A stretch of 64,000 nucleotides of DNA, from NCBI GenBank assembly GCA_017640725.1, contig JAEPQB010000001.1, positions 806,001 to 870,000 on the forward strand, written 5' to 3'. Below, one piece after another: positions 45,701 to 54,961 of this stretch (positions are counted from its first letter, which is position 1; each line of letters starts with the position of its first letter). The position numbers and the translations under genes are program-made. The notes beneath the pieces were generated by a model. The model was not told the DNA's origin, did no database searches, and saw nothing but the letters and a program-made list of their open reading frames with translations. The DNA comes from Kordiimonadaceae bacterium (lineage in GTDB: Bacteria; Pseudomonadota; Alphaproteobacteria; Sphingomonadales; Kordiimonadaceae).

Positions 45701-45994
45701 GTTTTGGCGAACCCCTTGGCCATTCTGGTACATGACCGCCAAATTGTTTTGGGCCAGCGCATAATTTTGGTCTGCCGCCTTTTGATACCATTCTGCAGAT
45801 TGGTAATAGTTTCTGGGGACAATGGTGCCTTCGGAGTAATAGACACCAAGATTATATTGGCTTTCGACATTACCGGCATTCGCCTCGTCGATAACATCGT
45901 CAATGGTTCGCTCAAAAGGCGCTTGTGTGGCCCAAATCGCTGCGCCAACCAAAAGTGCAACAATCGCCGCGATACCCAGCAGCTTTTTACTCAT
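42722..45994 (-). CDS. Large Sel1-repeat protein, membrane-anchored
   Basis: A 1090-residue protein with an N-terminal hydrophobic segment (LLGIAAIVALLVGAAIWATQ) that anchors it or directs export. About 18 consecutive Sel1 repeats of about 36 residues follow, each like GSMHAEYNLGVMYRDGLG. They cover roughly residues 40-690. The remaining 400 residues form an alpha-helical TPR-like region without a recognised domain. Sel1 repeats mediate protein-protein contacts in envelope and signalling complexes. An ATG at 45994 is preferred because MSKKLLG opens the hydrophobic segment. It follows the AraC-type membrane regulator by 59 nt and is probably in its operon. Confidence 0.85.
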   Translation of the reverse strand: MSKKLLGIAAIVALLVGAAIWATQAPFERTIDDVIDEANAGNVESQYNLGVYYSEGTIVPRNYYQSAEWYQKAADQNYALAQNNLAVMYQNGQGVRQNLARAAELYLSAADQGLPMAEANIGGLYLLGMGVEQDFEQAYFWSEKAALADEPVALAQHNMGVMHEQGMSVEVDFATALSWYKKAAAQGNADSQYNLALYLYQGTATEQDYEAALGWFEKAAEQGQAEARNYIGIMYLYGYAVAQDQSRALEVFQEAATAGSLAAYHNIGVVYRDGLGQDVDIGKSYLAFDAAAEAGWAAAQREMGVIFSHGRGVTADPVRAATWYQLAADQGDAISQNNLGRLYLEEPAVGLDRQRAKTLFEAAAANGSMHAEYNLGVMYRDGLGIDKDADAAFDRFKAAADLGYAVAKAEVGISYYFGRGATQSYEDAYNWFLDAADEDVDVAIHNLGYMHENGLHTDQNYQKAAEWYSRAAELKYSMAVNNLGKLYENGQGVFQDQEKAIELYKEAADAGNGTGAFNYARMIEQQADSESVAQARDLYAKAVALGSSDAALNLGVMYYGGRGGPQDYGSALNAFQKAADGGNVTAMYNAGHMFDAGLGTEQDYAKALQYFEKAAQGGSTDAAVNLGVYYQNGLGGEQDFEKAFGFTKFAAESNNQQAAYNLSYFYQEGIGTEVNYGAAIEWLKKSVGEVDEKSAETLGQFINLHYLNEQYGETSDLIVEYISLFPNNTNEFSTEFMRYVTNSLEDDGLDTHYDQLALALAGSSYKGDEALAPEWIYRRAAEVLLKQNDKKQAQRHLESINSADTLLGMLIDRRFEPLWPNLEEKAGPDLRKAFATEDASTATELAAAADNFQVLWKRMNALRQMGNMPAVLDVALPAIADWNEQVGVTDWALWASSLRAFTLLELGREQEGMELLTKLSELDRDKYYYADSVFINRIIVLMEYGRFEDSLALADSYDFENSTPYLNTFVWFAQSCAYFQTGQKQKSDAVFEQLVANYEENKGTVFDAALCREDYERAATLLMDRLEDRAHRESALRLFQSSNPSGLITDFQQQILSQRKILLSREDVKATFATFGRSIHIDGPDAVWSY

Positions 45995-46053
45995 AAACGC
46001 CCCCAAAACTAAACAAACGACCAAATGTCATCATGACGATAATTCATAAGTCG

Positions 46054-47127
46054 TCAATGCGATAAGCTTTGCGACAGTGCGCTCCGATAGTCGCTGGGGG
46101 ACATGCCCTCAAGCGCCTTAAATTCTTTGTTGAAGCTGGATTTAGTTCGAAATCCGGCTTCATACATAACGTCAATCATCGCCGCTTCGGGATGGGCCTT
46201 AATGTATGCCTTCGCGCGCTTAATGCGCTGCCGGTTCAAATAACGGGAATAGCTCTCATCGTAGGTGTGGTTCACTGCCAGCGACAGCTGCCGAATAGGA
46301 ACACTTAGGCGATACGCCATCTCCTTCAGGCTGGGAGGTTCTTCTTCGTAAAAGTCAGGTTTACCCAACTCTTGCGCCAAAGCATGCGTGATGCTCTGAA
46401 ATTGTGCGAGATCAGCGTCATCCACATACATTCGCTTTTCAGGCCCAGTCTGCGCACCAAAGCTATAAATCCATTCAAAGTGCCGCGAATTCTGCAATGC
46501 CAGCAACAGCATGAAGGCAACGAGAATAAGCTTGAACAAAAGTGTGAACATAATCGTGGGCGCTTGGTCACTTGCCGTACCAGCTTGAATTTCCATGTAA
46601 ATCATCAAGTCCGCCACAAACATGATCAGGAAATAGCCGCTAGCGAGCCAAATCCAGCGCTTTATGCTATTGGCATAGACCCCCAAGGCCGCCGGGCCAT
46701 CAGCATTGCCGCGCGCGAGGAAACTTAGGGCCACCGCATAACCCAATTGACTGAGAAGCACGGTGTAATCAACAAGAGTGAGAAACTCCCCGCCCGCCAT
46801 CAGGCCGACCGCAAACACAGCCGGGATCAAATACAGGCTGTGTATTGCTTGAAGCTTGAAACGAGGAACGGCCGCTGCTTTGAAAAATAAATATGCTACT
46901 GGGCCAAGCAACAAAGGCATTGCCGGCAGGAGCATCGCAGGCAAACTGGGCCTACCAAAAAGCGTGATGAGATACAAAAGCGCTGCCTGCGCCGCCAAAA
47001 TAAGAAACGCAATTCCCAGCAAGCGCGAAAGCAACGGATGCTTGGCCGGGACCCGCAACATATGCAGCGCAAAAATCAGGCAGGCAAAGCTAACAGCATA
47101 GTCAAGATTTTGGATCAGTAGCCCCAT
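46054..47127 (-). CDS. AraC family regulator with membrane N-terminus
   Basis: A 357-residue protein with about seven hydrophobic segments in the N-terminal 220 residues (for example PAMLLPAMPLLLGPVAYLFFKAA and ILVAFMLLLAL) and a C-terminal AraC-type DNA-binding domain, with RLSVPIRQLSLAVNHTYDESYSRYLNRQRIKRAK and MYEAGFRTKSSFNKEFKALEGMSPSDYR. Membrane-bound AraC regulators of this kind are thought to sense an envelope or small-molecule signal. It precedes the Sel1 gene on the same strand. Confidence 0.9.
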   Translation of the reverse strand: MGLLIQNLDYAVSFACLIFALHMLRVPAKHPLLSRLLGIAFLILAAQAALLYLITLFGRPSLPAMLLPAMPLLLGPVAYLFFKAAAVPRFKLQAIHSLYLIPAVFAVGLMAGGEFLTLVDYTVLLSQLGYAVALSFLARGNADGPAALGVYANSIKRWIWLASGYFLIMFVADLMIYMEIQAGTASDQAPTIMFTLLFKLILVAFMLLLALQNSRHFEWIYSFGAQTGPEKRMYVDDADLAQFQSITHALAQELGKPDFYEEEPPSLKEMAYRLSVPIRQLSLAVNHTYDESYSRYLNRQRIKRAKAYIKAHPEAAMIDVMYEAGFRTKSSFNKEFKALEGMSPSDYRSALSQSLSH

Positions 47128-47244
47128 GGTAGTTTCTTAGGAAAGCCATGCAGTTTTTTCTAGGAGAAAATCGTGACCACAAACGCGTTCCCGGTCGCGT
47201 GACCATGTAATTCCGGCTAGCTGAGGCAAAAAAGGAATGCCTCT

Positions 47245-48756
47245 ATGAGTAAATTTTTTAGTTACCTGGTTCCAATCGGCCTGCTTTTTACCCTGTCAGT
47301 TTCGGTGCCAGCCAGAAGTGAAGAACAGACATCACCGCTAGCGATTACAAATGTCACGATTATCTCCCCTGACTTGGCTGAACCACAAAAGAATATGGCT
47401 GTCATCATCAATAAGGGACAGATCACAGCTATTGTCGAAACATCGGTCATGGGCGACTTCCAGGGTGAGGTGATTGATGCCGCGGGCATGTATTTAACGC
47501 CGGGCCTGATGGATAGTCATGCCCACACAACCCATGTGCCGGGTTTCGATTATGCAGGGTCTCCGCAGGAAGCAAAACATCCCGAACTCGTCACGGCGTA
47601 TCATCGGCAGCAACCACGCTCGCTGCTGTATCATGGGGTCACACAGGTCTTGGACCCCTCCCCCACACCGGAGTGGACCAAGTTCACGGACGGGGACATT
47701 CATCCAGACCTGTTTCGCTGCGGTGTGCTGCCAAACCTGGGCGCCTATCCGCAAATTCCGATCAACCGCGCCATAGAGGCCTTTCCCCACTTCATTATGG
47801 ACCCGGATAGCGGGTACAATATGAAAAAAGGGCTGACTGCCGACCCTACTGACCATACGCCCGAAGCGGCCCTGAAAGCGATTAAGGAAAGCGGCGCGGT
47901 CTGTGCCAAACTATACATTGAAGATGGCTTTGGCGGTTTGGCGCATTGGCCCATACCGACAGATAAATTGCTTGGCGATATTCGGCGCGCGGCTGATGCA
48001 CACGGCCTCGTGTTGTACGCTCATGCCAATGCCCTGGATATGGTGCAAATAGCGCTCAGGAACAATATCGATGTCCTTGGGCACGGCATGTGGAACTGGC
48101 AGTGGCCAGCTGAAAAAGGCCCTGCCCCGCTTCAAGAAACGATCGACACCATCAAATACGAGGGCAAAGGCTACATTGCGACTTTTGGTGTGATCGATGG
48201 CCTGAAGCAATTGACCCACGAAAATCCGCTTAAAGATAAGCGACTGAACACCGTGACACCCGCCGCCCTCGTCAAATGGTACAAAACTGAAGATGCCCAG
48301 TGGTTCAAAAGTGATCTGATTGCCGGGTTCGGCCCGGCAGCTGATGCAGCCACCGCTTATCAGGCGTTTGAGGGCATCAGCGCACGGGGCGCGCGCGTGC
48401 TGGCATACCTCAACGAGATTGGCCATGAGAATTTTGTGCTGGGGAGCGACTATCCTGGCTCACCGAGCTATGCCAAGCAACCGGGCCTCAGCACGCTTCA
48501 GGAAATGGAAATGATGGCAACCGCTGGCCTGCCGCTCGATAAAATATTGGCTGCGGCAACAATCAACGGAGCCCGCATGATCGGCGTTGACCACATCTAT
48601 GGCACCATAGAGGTTGGAAAAAAGGCCAACCTGTTGCTGCTCAATGAAAATCCGCTCAACAGCATTGGCGCGTGGGATACAATCGATGCAGTCATTCTGG
48701 GTGGCCGCGCAATCAAGCGGGAGAGTTTGGCAGCCGCCCAGGAAAACTGTCTTTAG
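47245..48756 (+). CDS. Exported amidohydrolase
   Basis: A 503-residue amidohydrolase with an N-terminal signal (YLVPIGLLFTLSVSVPARSEE). Metal-binding features of the superfamily are GLMDSHAHTTHVPG (HxH near residue 92), CAKLYIEDGF, where the Lys could be the bridging carboxylated Lys, YAHANALD, VLGHGMWNW and LGSDYPGSPS with the final Asp. It resembles imidazolonepropionase-related secreted hydrolases. Substrate unknown. It diverges from the AraC gene and converges on the soluble chemoreceptor. Confidence 0.87.
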   Translation: MSKFFSYLVPIGLLFTLSVSVPARSEEQTSPLAITNVTIISPDLAEPQKNMAVIINKGQITAIVETSVMGDFQGEVIDAAGMYLTPGLMDSHAHTTHVPGFDYAGSPQEAKHPELVTAYHRQQPRSLLYHGVTQVLDPSPTPEWTKFTDGDIHPDLFRCGVLPNLGAYPQIPINRAIEAFPHFIMDPDSGYNMKKGLTADPTDHTPEAALKAIKESGAVCAKLYIEDGFGGLAHWPIPTDKLLGDIRRAADAHGLVLYAHANALDMVQIALRNNIDVLGHGMWNWQWPAEKGPAPLQETIDTIKYEGKGYIATFGVIDGLKQLTHENPLKDKRLNTVTPAALVKWYKTEDAQWFKSDLIAGFGPAADAATAYQAFEGISARGARVLAYLNEIGHENFVLGSDYPGSPSYAKQPGLSTLQEMEMMATAGLPLDKILAAATINGARMIGVDHIYGTIEVGKKANLLLLNENPLNSIGAWDTIDAVILGGRAIKRESLAAAQENCL

Positions 48757-48790
48757 CAATTCATGACGATGAAGCCGCAGGTTATTCGGC

Positions 48791-50401
48791 CTAGAGCTTG
48801 TCGATTTCCTCCATAAACGAACTGGTGCCGGTTTCCAGTTCTCCGGACAAGCCAGACAAAATGCCAGCTTGGCCGCTAAGATCGGAGATCTTGGTCGCCA
48901 TCTGGCTCATGGCCTCAAACATCATTGAAACATTCTGGGACACTTCCGTGGTTCCATTTGCGGTTTCCTGGATGTTGCTGCTGATCTCGCGGGTGGCGGC
49001 ATTTTGCTCGGAAACCGAACTCGCAATACCGGACGCGATGGAGTGCAGTTCTGCAATCAATTTCGAAATGCCCGCAATTGAGTCCACAGACTTTTCCGTG
49101 GCTTCCTGAATGGCTTTAACCTGAGACGAGATTTCGTCTGTTGAGTTGGCGGTTTGCGTCGCCAGCGACTTCACTTCAGAGGCAACCACGGCAAAGCCCT
49201 TGCCGGCGTCGCCTGCTCTCGCCGCCTCGATGGTAGCGTTCAAGGCGAGCAGGTTAGTTTGCTCCGCAATGTCATTGATGATTTCAACAACATCGCCAAT
49301 TTTTGTGGACGCTTCTCTTAACCCACCAACAACTTCAGAAGTTTCTTCTGCAGCGGTCACCGCGCCCTCGGACATGCTGGATGAGCGTTCAACCTGACGG
49401 GCAATCTCTTCAATAGATGCGTTCAGCTCTTCAGCGGCACCTGCGACAGCCTGCACTGTTGATGTGGACTCTTCCGCAGCCGCGCTGATGGTTTGCATAC
49501 GACCGGACAAATCGGCCGAGCCTTCTTCAAGGCCAGCGGCGCTGCTGGTGAGGTCCTGAGAGCTGTCAGATACAGTCGAAACAGCTGCACCAACTTCACC
49601 GCGGAATTTGGCACTTAATTGTTCCAGGTTGGTGCGCCGGGTCCAGTTCACCATGGGCGCTATATACTTGCCGTCAGAATCGTAAATTGCACTCACATTC
49701 AGGTCGAGAGTTTCCGGGCCCACCTTGATCCGCGCTTTATGAGGCAGATTGGATGGGTCTGAAAGCATGCGTTGTTGATGCTCCGGGTGCTTGTGGAAAA
49801 CATCTATCGAGGACCCTTTCATCTCGCTCACTTTAATCGGTAGATGCTCCTCAATTTCCCGCAGCGTATCTTCACTTGTCTTGTTCAGATAGTTGATTTC
49901 CCAGGTGTCTTTGTCGCATGCCATCACATTGATCGGCATTTGATCGAGCATTGAGAGCAGACGCTCCGCCTCTTTTTCCGCCATGACTTGTTTGGTGATC
50001 AACTGCCAGGTCAGCATCGGTCCTGTGTAGACGCCCTGTTCGTCGTACAGGGCCGTTATTTCGAGCCGCAGGTGCTCATCTCCAAGCTGAATACGGGCGG
50101 TGTGCGGAAGGTTACGCGGATCATTCAATATGCCGCGTTGGTATTCTGGTTTCTTATGAAAGACATCAATCGAGCTGCCGACCATCTGATCAACCATAAT
50201 GGGGAGTTCATGCTCAATCGCGCGCAGCGTCGCCTTGCAGGACTCGTTCATATAGGTAATTTCGAAATCCGGCAGCGTACACACCATAATGTTGGCAGGC
50301 ATCACATCCAACACAGACCGAGCATCAAAACTAACGTTACTATTTGGCGCCCCTGATGCGACGCCCTCCGGTTCGTTACTTCTTTTCAACAAATCAAACA
50401 T
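48791..50401 (-). CDS. Cytosolic double-PAS methyl-accepting chemoreceptor
   Basis: A 536-residue chemoreceptor without transmembrane segments. Two PAS-like domains are tandem duplicates: [20 protein letters not shown] in the first and [20 protein letters not shown] in the second, at about residues 75-95 and 195-215. The signalling domain follows with tip [28 protein letters not shown] before the ATG is a good ribosome-binding site. It sits 57 nt after the BLUF hybrid kinase, so the two may share a transcript, which suggests control of motility by light or redox state. Confidence 0.9.
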   Translation of the reverse strand: MFDLLKRSNEPEGVASGAPNSNVSFDARSVLDVMPANIMVCTLPDFEITYMNESCKATLRAIEHELPIMVDQMVGSSIDVFHKKPEYQRGILNDPRNLPHTARIQLGDEHLRLEITALYDEQGVYTGPMLTWQLITKQVMAEKEAERLLSMLDQMPINVMACDKDTWEINYLNKTSEDTLREIEEHLPIKVSEMKGSSIDVFHKHPEHQQRMLSDPSNLPHKARIKVGPETLDLNVSAIYDSDGKYIAPMVNWTRRTNLEQLSAKFRGEVGAAVSTVSDSSQDLTSSAAGLEEGSADLSGRMQTISAAAEESTSTVQAVAGAAEELNASIEEIARQVERSSSMSEGAVTAAEETSEVVGGLREASTKIGDVVEIINDIAEQTNLLALNATIEAARAGDAGKGFAVVASEVKSLATQTANSTDEISSQVKAIQEATEKSVDSIAGISKLIAELHSIASGIASSVSEQNAATREISSNIQETANGTTEVSQNVSMMFEAMSQMATKISDLSGQAGILSGLSGELETGTSSFMEEIDKL

Positions 50402-50458
50402 TGTGTGGTCCTCCAGTAATATCGGTCTTGCGAACGCCTGGCAGCTGGGGCGCATTTG

Positions 50459-52723
50459 TTAGCTGGACCGTCGTTCCTTGCCCCGTGGCAGCGCGGTCGC
50501 GCCCGGGAACTCCAAAATTCGCTTTTCCGGTTTCTTTTCTGCTTGTTCGAGAGCTTTTAGGAATCCCTGCAGCAGAGCCGGTGGGGTGAATGGTTTGCCA
50601 ATGTGACTGTTCATGCCGGCTGTTCGGTATCGCTCGATGTCGTCCGGGAAAACATTGGCAGTGAGGGCAATGATGGGGGTTGACCGGTTGGGCCCTTTTG
50701 ATGACCTAACCTCTTCTGCCACCTGAAGCCCGGTGAGCTTCGGCATATTTACGTCGAGAACCAGCAGGTCGTACCGCTCGGCAAGCGCCGACTGCAGGGC
50801 TTTTTCTCCGTCAGTCGCCAACTCAAATTGAATGTCTTCGGACTCGAGGACCGCAGCGAGATAGCGGGCATTCACAGCATTGTCTTCCGCGACAAGAATA
50901 CGCAGCTGCTTCAGAGATTGACTGCCTTGGCTTTTTTGGTCGTGCTCAATCCTGTCCGCGCGGCGTCGATTTCCAAGGCTCAGTGGCAACGTAACAGTAA
51001 ATTTGCTGCCCACGCCCTCTGTGCTTTTCAGCGCGATCTTACCGTCTAGGTCGCTCGTTAACTCTGAAACAATCGCCAGTCCAAGGCCAACGCCTGTGTA
51101 ATTTCCGCTGGAGCATTCACCTATCTGCTCAAACTTCTCGAAAATTCGCTTTTGATTCGCTTCGGAAATGCCGACGCCCTGGTCTTCTACACTCAACCGA
51201 AATTCCACATACTTCTCGTCCAGGCCTGCTTCCGCAGACAGGGACACAACAACATCGCCCTGCAGCGAGTATTTGATCGCATTATTGATCAGGTTGTAGG
51301 CGATTTGCGTGATGCGCTGGCGATCACCGACAAACGGGCGGCGGGCAGATGGTTCGACATGCAACATCAGCCTGAGGCCTTTGTCTTTGGCATGGTTCAT
51401 CAATGCACCAACGACTGAGTCGACTATTTTGACAGCATCAATTTGACGACGAGAAACAGGCAGGGTGCCAGACTGCGCCTTGGACAGATACAAAGCGCCT
51501 TCAACAACATTTTCCAGATGATTGGCGCAAAAGCTGATTTCGTCGAGCTGCTTGGCAAAACGAGGGTCGTCATTGCTGTCTTGCAATAAGGACAATTGCC
51601 CCACAATACCCGTTAAGGGCGTTCTGATTTCGTGGCTTAATTTTGCAAGATAATCGATTTTTTCAGAGATTATGTCTCGCGATTGTTGCAGATGCTTTTC
51701 CAGCTCCAGTTTTAATGTAGTCTCTTCCGTAATGTCCTGATGCGTGCCAACCAGTCTGACGGGATTGCCATCGGTATCGCGTTCACAGATTTGGCCGCGG
51801 CATCGCACGAACTTCTGTTCACCGCCCTGGCAAGTCATCCTGACCGTGACATCGTAGGTACTGCTTTTTCCGGACAAATAATCTGTCAAAGCAGACTCTG
51901 CGGCGGGTAAGTCGTCTGGATGCACCAATTCCTGCCACAGGCTAAAACTGGGCCTGTGGTCGCGCGGGTTAAGTCCAAGCATGGTCAGCCAGCGCTCGTT
52001 GGTCACAACATTGGTGGTGCCAATTTCCCAGTCATAGAGCGCAAGTTCGCCGCCTGCCAGCGCCGCTTCCAGACGCCTTTTGGCCTCGGTTTGCTGGCGA
52101 ATGGAAGCACTCAGTTTTCGGGTAACGCTGATGGCGTCATTGGCAAGTCCATCCACAGAAGCGCTGCCCCCGTGCAACTGATTTTGAACGTCTGGTGCTT
52201 CTGCATTAGCTGACCCAAAGAAGGGTTCATCCTGCGCGTTGAACAGGTCCTTGTCGTTTAAATAGCTTTCTATGATCGCGATCAGGGCCAGCGCATTTTC
52301 CTGCCGCCCGGTATCAGAGGATTCTGTGCGAATACGCTCCACGATAAGCGGCACCAAGCCGCCAATCTGCGGCATGAATTGCCGCAGCGGCCACATGGGA
52401 AAACAGCGGCTCTGGACGGTTCGATCCAGAACCGTAAATACACTGTGGTGCGCTTCGTCCTCGCTTATCCGGTCGATGATTGCTTTTACGGCCACGGGCG
52501 TGCCTTCAAGCAGTTGAAAGAAGGTGCGATTTTGCGCAATCAAAATGCCGGTAATACCATTGGCCCGGTTGTTTCGGTCGGCTTGGTGACGGATACGTGC
52601 AAGCAGTTCTTGGGAAATGTCTTCGTGGCAAACACTGACATAAGCGACCTGCTGAATGTCTGATGCTTCAGTATTTCGGCCCTCCAGAAACCGCGCGCTG
52701 AACGATCTGTCAATTGTGTTCAT
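50459..52723 (-). CDS. BLUF-PAS hybrid histidine kinase/response regulator
   Basis: A 754-residue hybrid sensor kinase. Residues about 24-115 are a BLUF blue-light domain: Tyr28 in QVAYVSV, Asn51/52 in RNNRANGITG and Gln70 in FFQLLEG match the flavin-contact residues; Trp111 is present in FPMWPLRQF, but the position where many BLUF proteins have Met is Leu113. A PAS domain (about 220-335) follows, then the phosphoacceptor His364 in KLSHEIRTPL, an ATPase domain with NLINNAIKYS and DQGVGIS, and a receiver with Asp657 in LLVLDVNMP. It is soluble. Start at 52723 gives MNTIDRSFSA; a longer frame lacks similarity. It precedes a cytosolic chemoreceptor. Confidence 0.88.
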   Translation of the reverse strand: MNTIDRSFSARFLEGRNTEASDIQQVAYVSVCHEDISQELLARIRHQADRNNRANGITGILIAQNRTFFQLLEGTPVAVKAIIDRISEDEAHHSVFTVLDRTVQSRCFPMWPLRQFMPQIGGLVPLIVERIRTESSDTGRQENALALIAIIESYLNDKDLFNAQDEPFFGSANAEAPDVQNQLHGGSASVDGLANDAISVTRKLSASIRQQTEAKRRLEAALAGGELALYDWEIGTTNVVTNERWLTMLGLNPRDHRPSFSLWQELVHPDDLPAAESALTDYLSGKSSTYDVTVRMTCQGGEQKFVRCRGQICERDTDGNPVRLVGTHQDITEETTLKLELEKHLQQSRDIISEKIDYLAKLSHEIRTPLTGIVGQLSLLQDSNDDPRFAKQLDEISFCANHLENVVEGALYLSKAQSGTLPVSRRQIDAVKIVDSVVGALMNHAKDKGLRLMLHVEPSARRPFVGDRQRITQIAYNLINNAIKYSLQGDVVVSLSAEAGLDEKYVEFRLSVEDQGVGISEANQKRIFEKFEQIGECSSGNYTGVGLGLAIVSELTSDLDGKIALKSTEGVGSKFTVTLPLSLGNRRRADRIEHDQKSQGSQSLKQLRILVAEDNAVNARYLAAVLESEDIQFELATDGEKALQSALAERYDLLVLDVNMPKLTGLQVAEEVRSSKGPNRSTPIIALTANVFPDDIERYRTAGMNSHIGKPFTPPALLQGFLKALEQAEKKPEKRILEFPGATALPRGKERRSS

Positions 52724-53115
52724 TTGCCAAGCCGCACCAATCAAAATTGCTCTCGACCCCCACACGCACGGTGGCAGACTGGCGAAACTTTAAGTGTGTA
52801 AAATTGTAACAATTTGTAATTTGCGGGCGGCTGGAATTCTGTACCCTATTACATTTTGAGGCTGAGCGTTCGAGACAAAAGACCTTAAATACTTTTATTT
52901 TTCAGCAATTTATTAAAATTGGCGCGAGCCAAAAGTGGAGTAACACAGCGTATTCAAGCTACATTTTAAAGTTGTGCTTTAGTCTGAAAAGACATGCTGA
53001 TTTTAAGGCCAGAGTACAGCAGAAACAAAAATAGCTTCCATGAAGGGTCCGTGACCCCCTTCACAACAAAAAACGCGACTCGCGTATCATTTTTGGGCGC
53101 GGCCGACCAATCACC
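52724..53115. other. 392-bp intergenic region upstream of the BLUF kinase
   Basis: AT-rich DNA holding the promoter of the BLUF kinase and the terminator of the PD40 gene at 53073-53085. A second short stem near 53042-53062 (GAAGGG with CCCTTC) lies beyond that terminator. No gene or RNA was recognised. Confidence 0.5.
53066..53086 (-). terminator. Terminator after the third PD40 gene
   Basis: On the minus strand ACGCG-AGT-CGCGT (53085-53073) is followed by a T-run, 31 nt after the PD40 stop. It is a compact rho-independent terminator. Confidence 0.75.
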
Positions 53116-54027
53116 CTATTGGCTGCGATACCGGTCCAGGATTTGCGCATCAACCCACATGATGTCGTTTCCGCGCGTAAAAAAGAAATACTTCCCATCG
53201 GGCGTAACCATCGGGCAATAATCGATGCCGTCGGTGTTAATCTCAGGGCCCATATTCACGCCCTGGCTCCAGGTGCCGTCCTCGCCCTTGAAACTGATAT
53301 AAAGGTCGCCGTCACCGAAACCGTCAGGTCGGGCGGCTGACACATGAATGATGTAGCTCTCGTCCGGGCTCACATATATGTCGCCTTCGTCCACATCACT
53401 ATTGATGCTGGGTCCCAAATTCACAGGTGTTTCAAATTTGCCGTCAACATATTGAGCCCGATAGCTGTCACGCGCGCCAATCGTGTCATCCCTAACAGCT
53501 GAGAAATAGAGGCTGCCATCACCAACCAACATCGGATACAGCTCGTGGCCGGGGCCGTTGATGTGTGCGCCCAGGGGTTCCGGATCATGCAGGCCCTCGG
53601 GGGTGATGCGGCTGCGCCAGATATTCAGGCGCTCCAACGAATAGCCTTTGAGCGGACGATCAGAGATGAAATAAAGCCACGCACCATCCGGCGAAAACGC
53701 CATATCCACATCGCTGTGGCCAGGAAATGTTTTGGATAGGGGGGCCATGCGTGGCTTCTGCCAGGTGCCATCGGCACGGCGAAAACTGAAATACATCTTG
53801 AATTCCCCATCCACCACTCGCGAGAACATGAAGATGCGCCCATCCGGCGAGAATACGGAATTGAGCTCCCGCTCGCCGTCGAGCGAAATGAGGCCGGGAG
53901 CAAAAATCTGAGGTGTGGTGCCTGGCACTTCTTGCCCCAGATAGTCGCCTTTGAGTTCTGGCCATTCGTCTTGTGCCAAAGCTGGCAGACTAAAAAGAAT
54001 AGAAGCAAGCAAAGCATTACGTATCAT
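53116..54027 (-). CDS. Secreted PD40 beta-propeller protein (copy 3)
   Basis: A 303-residue exported PD40 protein. The signal is MIRNALLASILFSLPALAQ. The shared motif appears as GDYLGQEVPGTTPQIFAPG, followed by blades FSPDGRIFMFSRV, FSPDGAWLYFISDRP, VSPDESYIIHVSAAR, GFGDGDLYISFKGEDGTWS and TPDGKYFFFTRGN. GGGGGTCGTC precedes the ATG; an ATG 24 nt upstream lacks that. It is distant from the 14-18 kb cluster but has the same architecture. It follows the alpha/beta hydrolase gene by 193 nt on the same strand. Confidence 0.8.
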   Translation of the reverse strand: MIRNALLASILFSLPALAQDEWPELKGDYLGQEVPGTTPQIFAPGLISLDGERELNSVFSPDGRIFMFSRVVDGEFKMYFSFRRADGTWQKPRMAPLSKTFPGHSDVDMAFSPDGAWLYFISDRPLKGYSLERLNIWRSRITPEGLHDPEPLGAHINGPGHELYPMLVGDGSLYFSAVRDDTIGARDSYRAQYVDGKFETPVNLGPSINSDVDEGDIYVSPDESYIIHVSAARPDGFGDGDLYISFKGEDGTWSQGVNMGPEINTDGIDYCPMVTPDGKYFFFTRGNDIMWVDAQILDRYRSQ

Positions 54028-54220
54028 GACGACCCCCAAGGAAATTTTCATGGCCACAATCAAGCCGACCGCACGTGAGAATGTCAATGCTCGAGGCACT
54101 TCCAGCGCACAGTGTCAATGGTGCCGTGCATTGTCGGTCAATGTCTTGCTGTGGTCAGCTGCATCTGGGCCGTTCCCTGCAATAACCGCTCGGTGAATTG
54201 GTGTGTTGAGGCTAGAAAAC

Positions 54221-54961
54221 TTACCGCAAATAGGTTTCAAACCAGTCTGCAACCTGATCCTGCACATCGGGGTTATGGACAAAAACGTTGGTGCCATGCA
54301 TGGCGCGTTTGTATTTGGTGATCCGGGTATCCAGATGATTGGATGCGGCGAAAATTTCATCTGACCAACGAAGCGCAGGGCCTTCGTTGCCGCTCACAAT
54401 CAACAAGGGCAGATCATCGCGCTCGCTCAAGCGGTCGGCGAGCAATTGGTCTGACGGTCCGCCCATCGAGACAAAGGTCTGTACATTGTCGCGCCCAAGT
54501 CCAAACTCAAGGCCCATAAATACGCCGCAACTTGCACCCCCAATACCCAAACGGCTGGTGTCCACGCCCGGCTGGCGCGCCAGCGTGTCATAAACCGCCC
54601 GCACATCACCCATCCAGTTTTCGCGCCAATAGACCATAGCTTGTTCAACAGTACGCAGCATTTGCGGCATCTCACCACCGCTGTCGCCAAAACCGCGATA
54701 GTCAAAAATGATCGAATGGATCCCTTTCGCCTGCAGTCGCTCAGCGACGCCGACCCACTGTGTTTTGCTGGTTGTTGGGTCGCACATGCTCAGCAGCATA
54801 ACCGCAGGACCGGGGCCCGCTGCCTCAAAAAACTGCGCTGACAATTCGACACCACCACTAACAGGAACGGCAAGCGGCTTGCCGCTTGCTGATGCTGCGC
54901 CAGTGACGGCACAGCCAATCAAAAATGGCAGAATGATGCGTTTGAAAAGTGTAAATTGCAT
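54221..54961 (-). CDS. Exported alpha/beta hydrolase
   Basis: A 246-residue exported alpha/beta hydrolase. The signal is ILPFLIGCAVTGAASASG. Core features are PAVMLLSMCDPTT, SIIFDYRGFGDSGG, the nucleophile elbow GIGGASCGVFMG, in which the residue at the nucleophile place reads Ser-Cys (GGASCG), and a C-terminal KRAMHGTNVFVHN with a His in the right region. It may be a dienelactone hydrolase-like esterase. Substrate unknown. Confidence 0.82.
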   Translation of the reverse strand: MQFTLFKRIILPFLIGCAVTGAASASGKPLAVPVSGGVELSAQFFEAAGPGPAVMLLSMCDPTTSKTQWVGVAERLQAKGIHSIIFDYRGFGDSGGEMPQMLRTVEQAMVYWRENWMGDVRAVYDTLARQPGVDTSRLGIGGASCGVFMGLEFGLGRDNVQTFVSMGGPSDQLLADRLSERDDLPLLIVSGNEGPALRWSDEIFAASNHLDTRITKYKRAMHGTNVFVHNPDVQDQVADWFETYLR

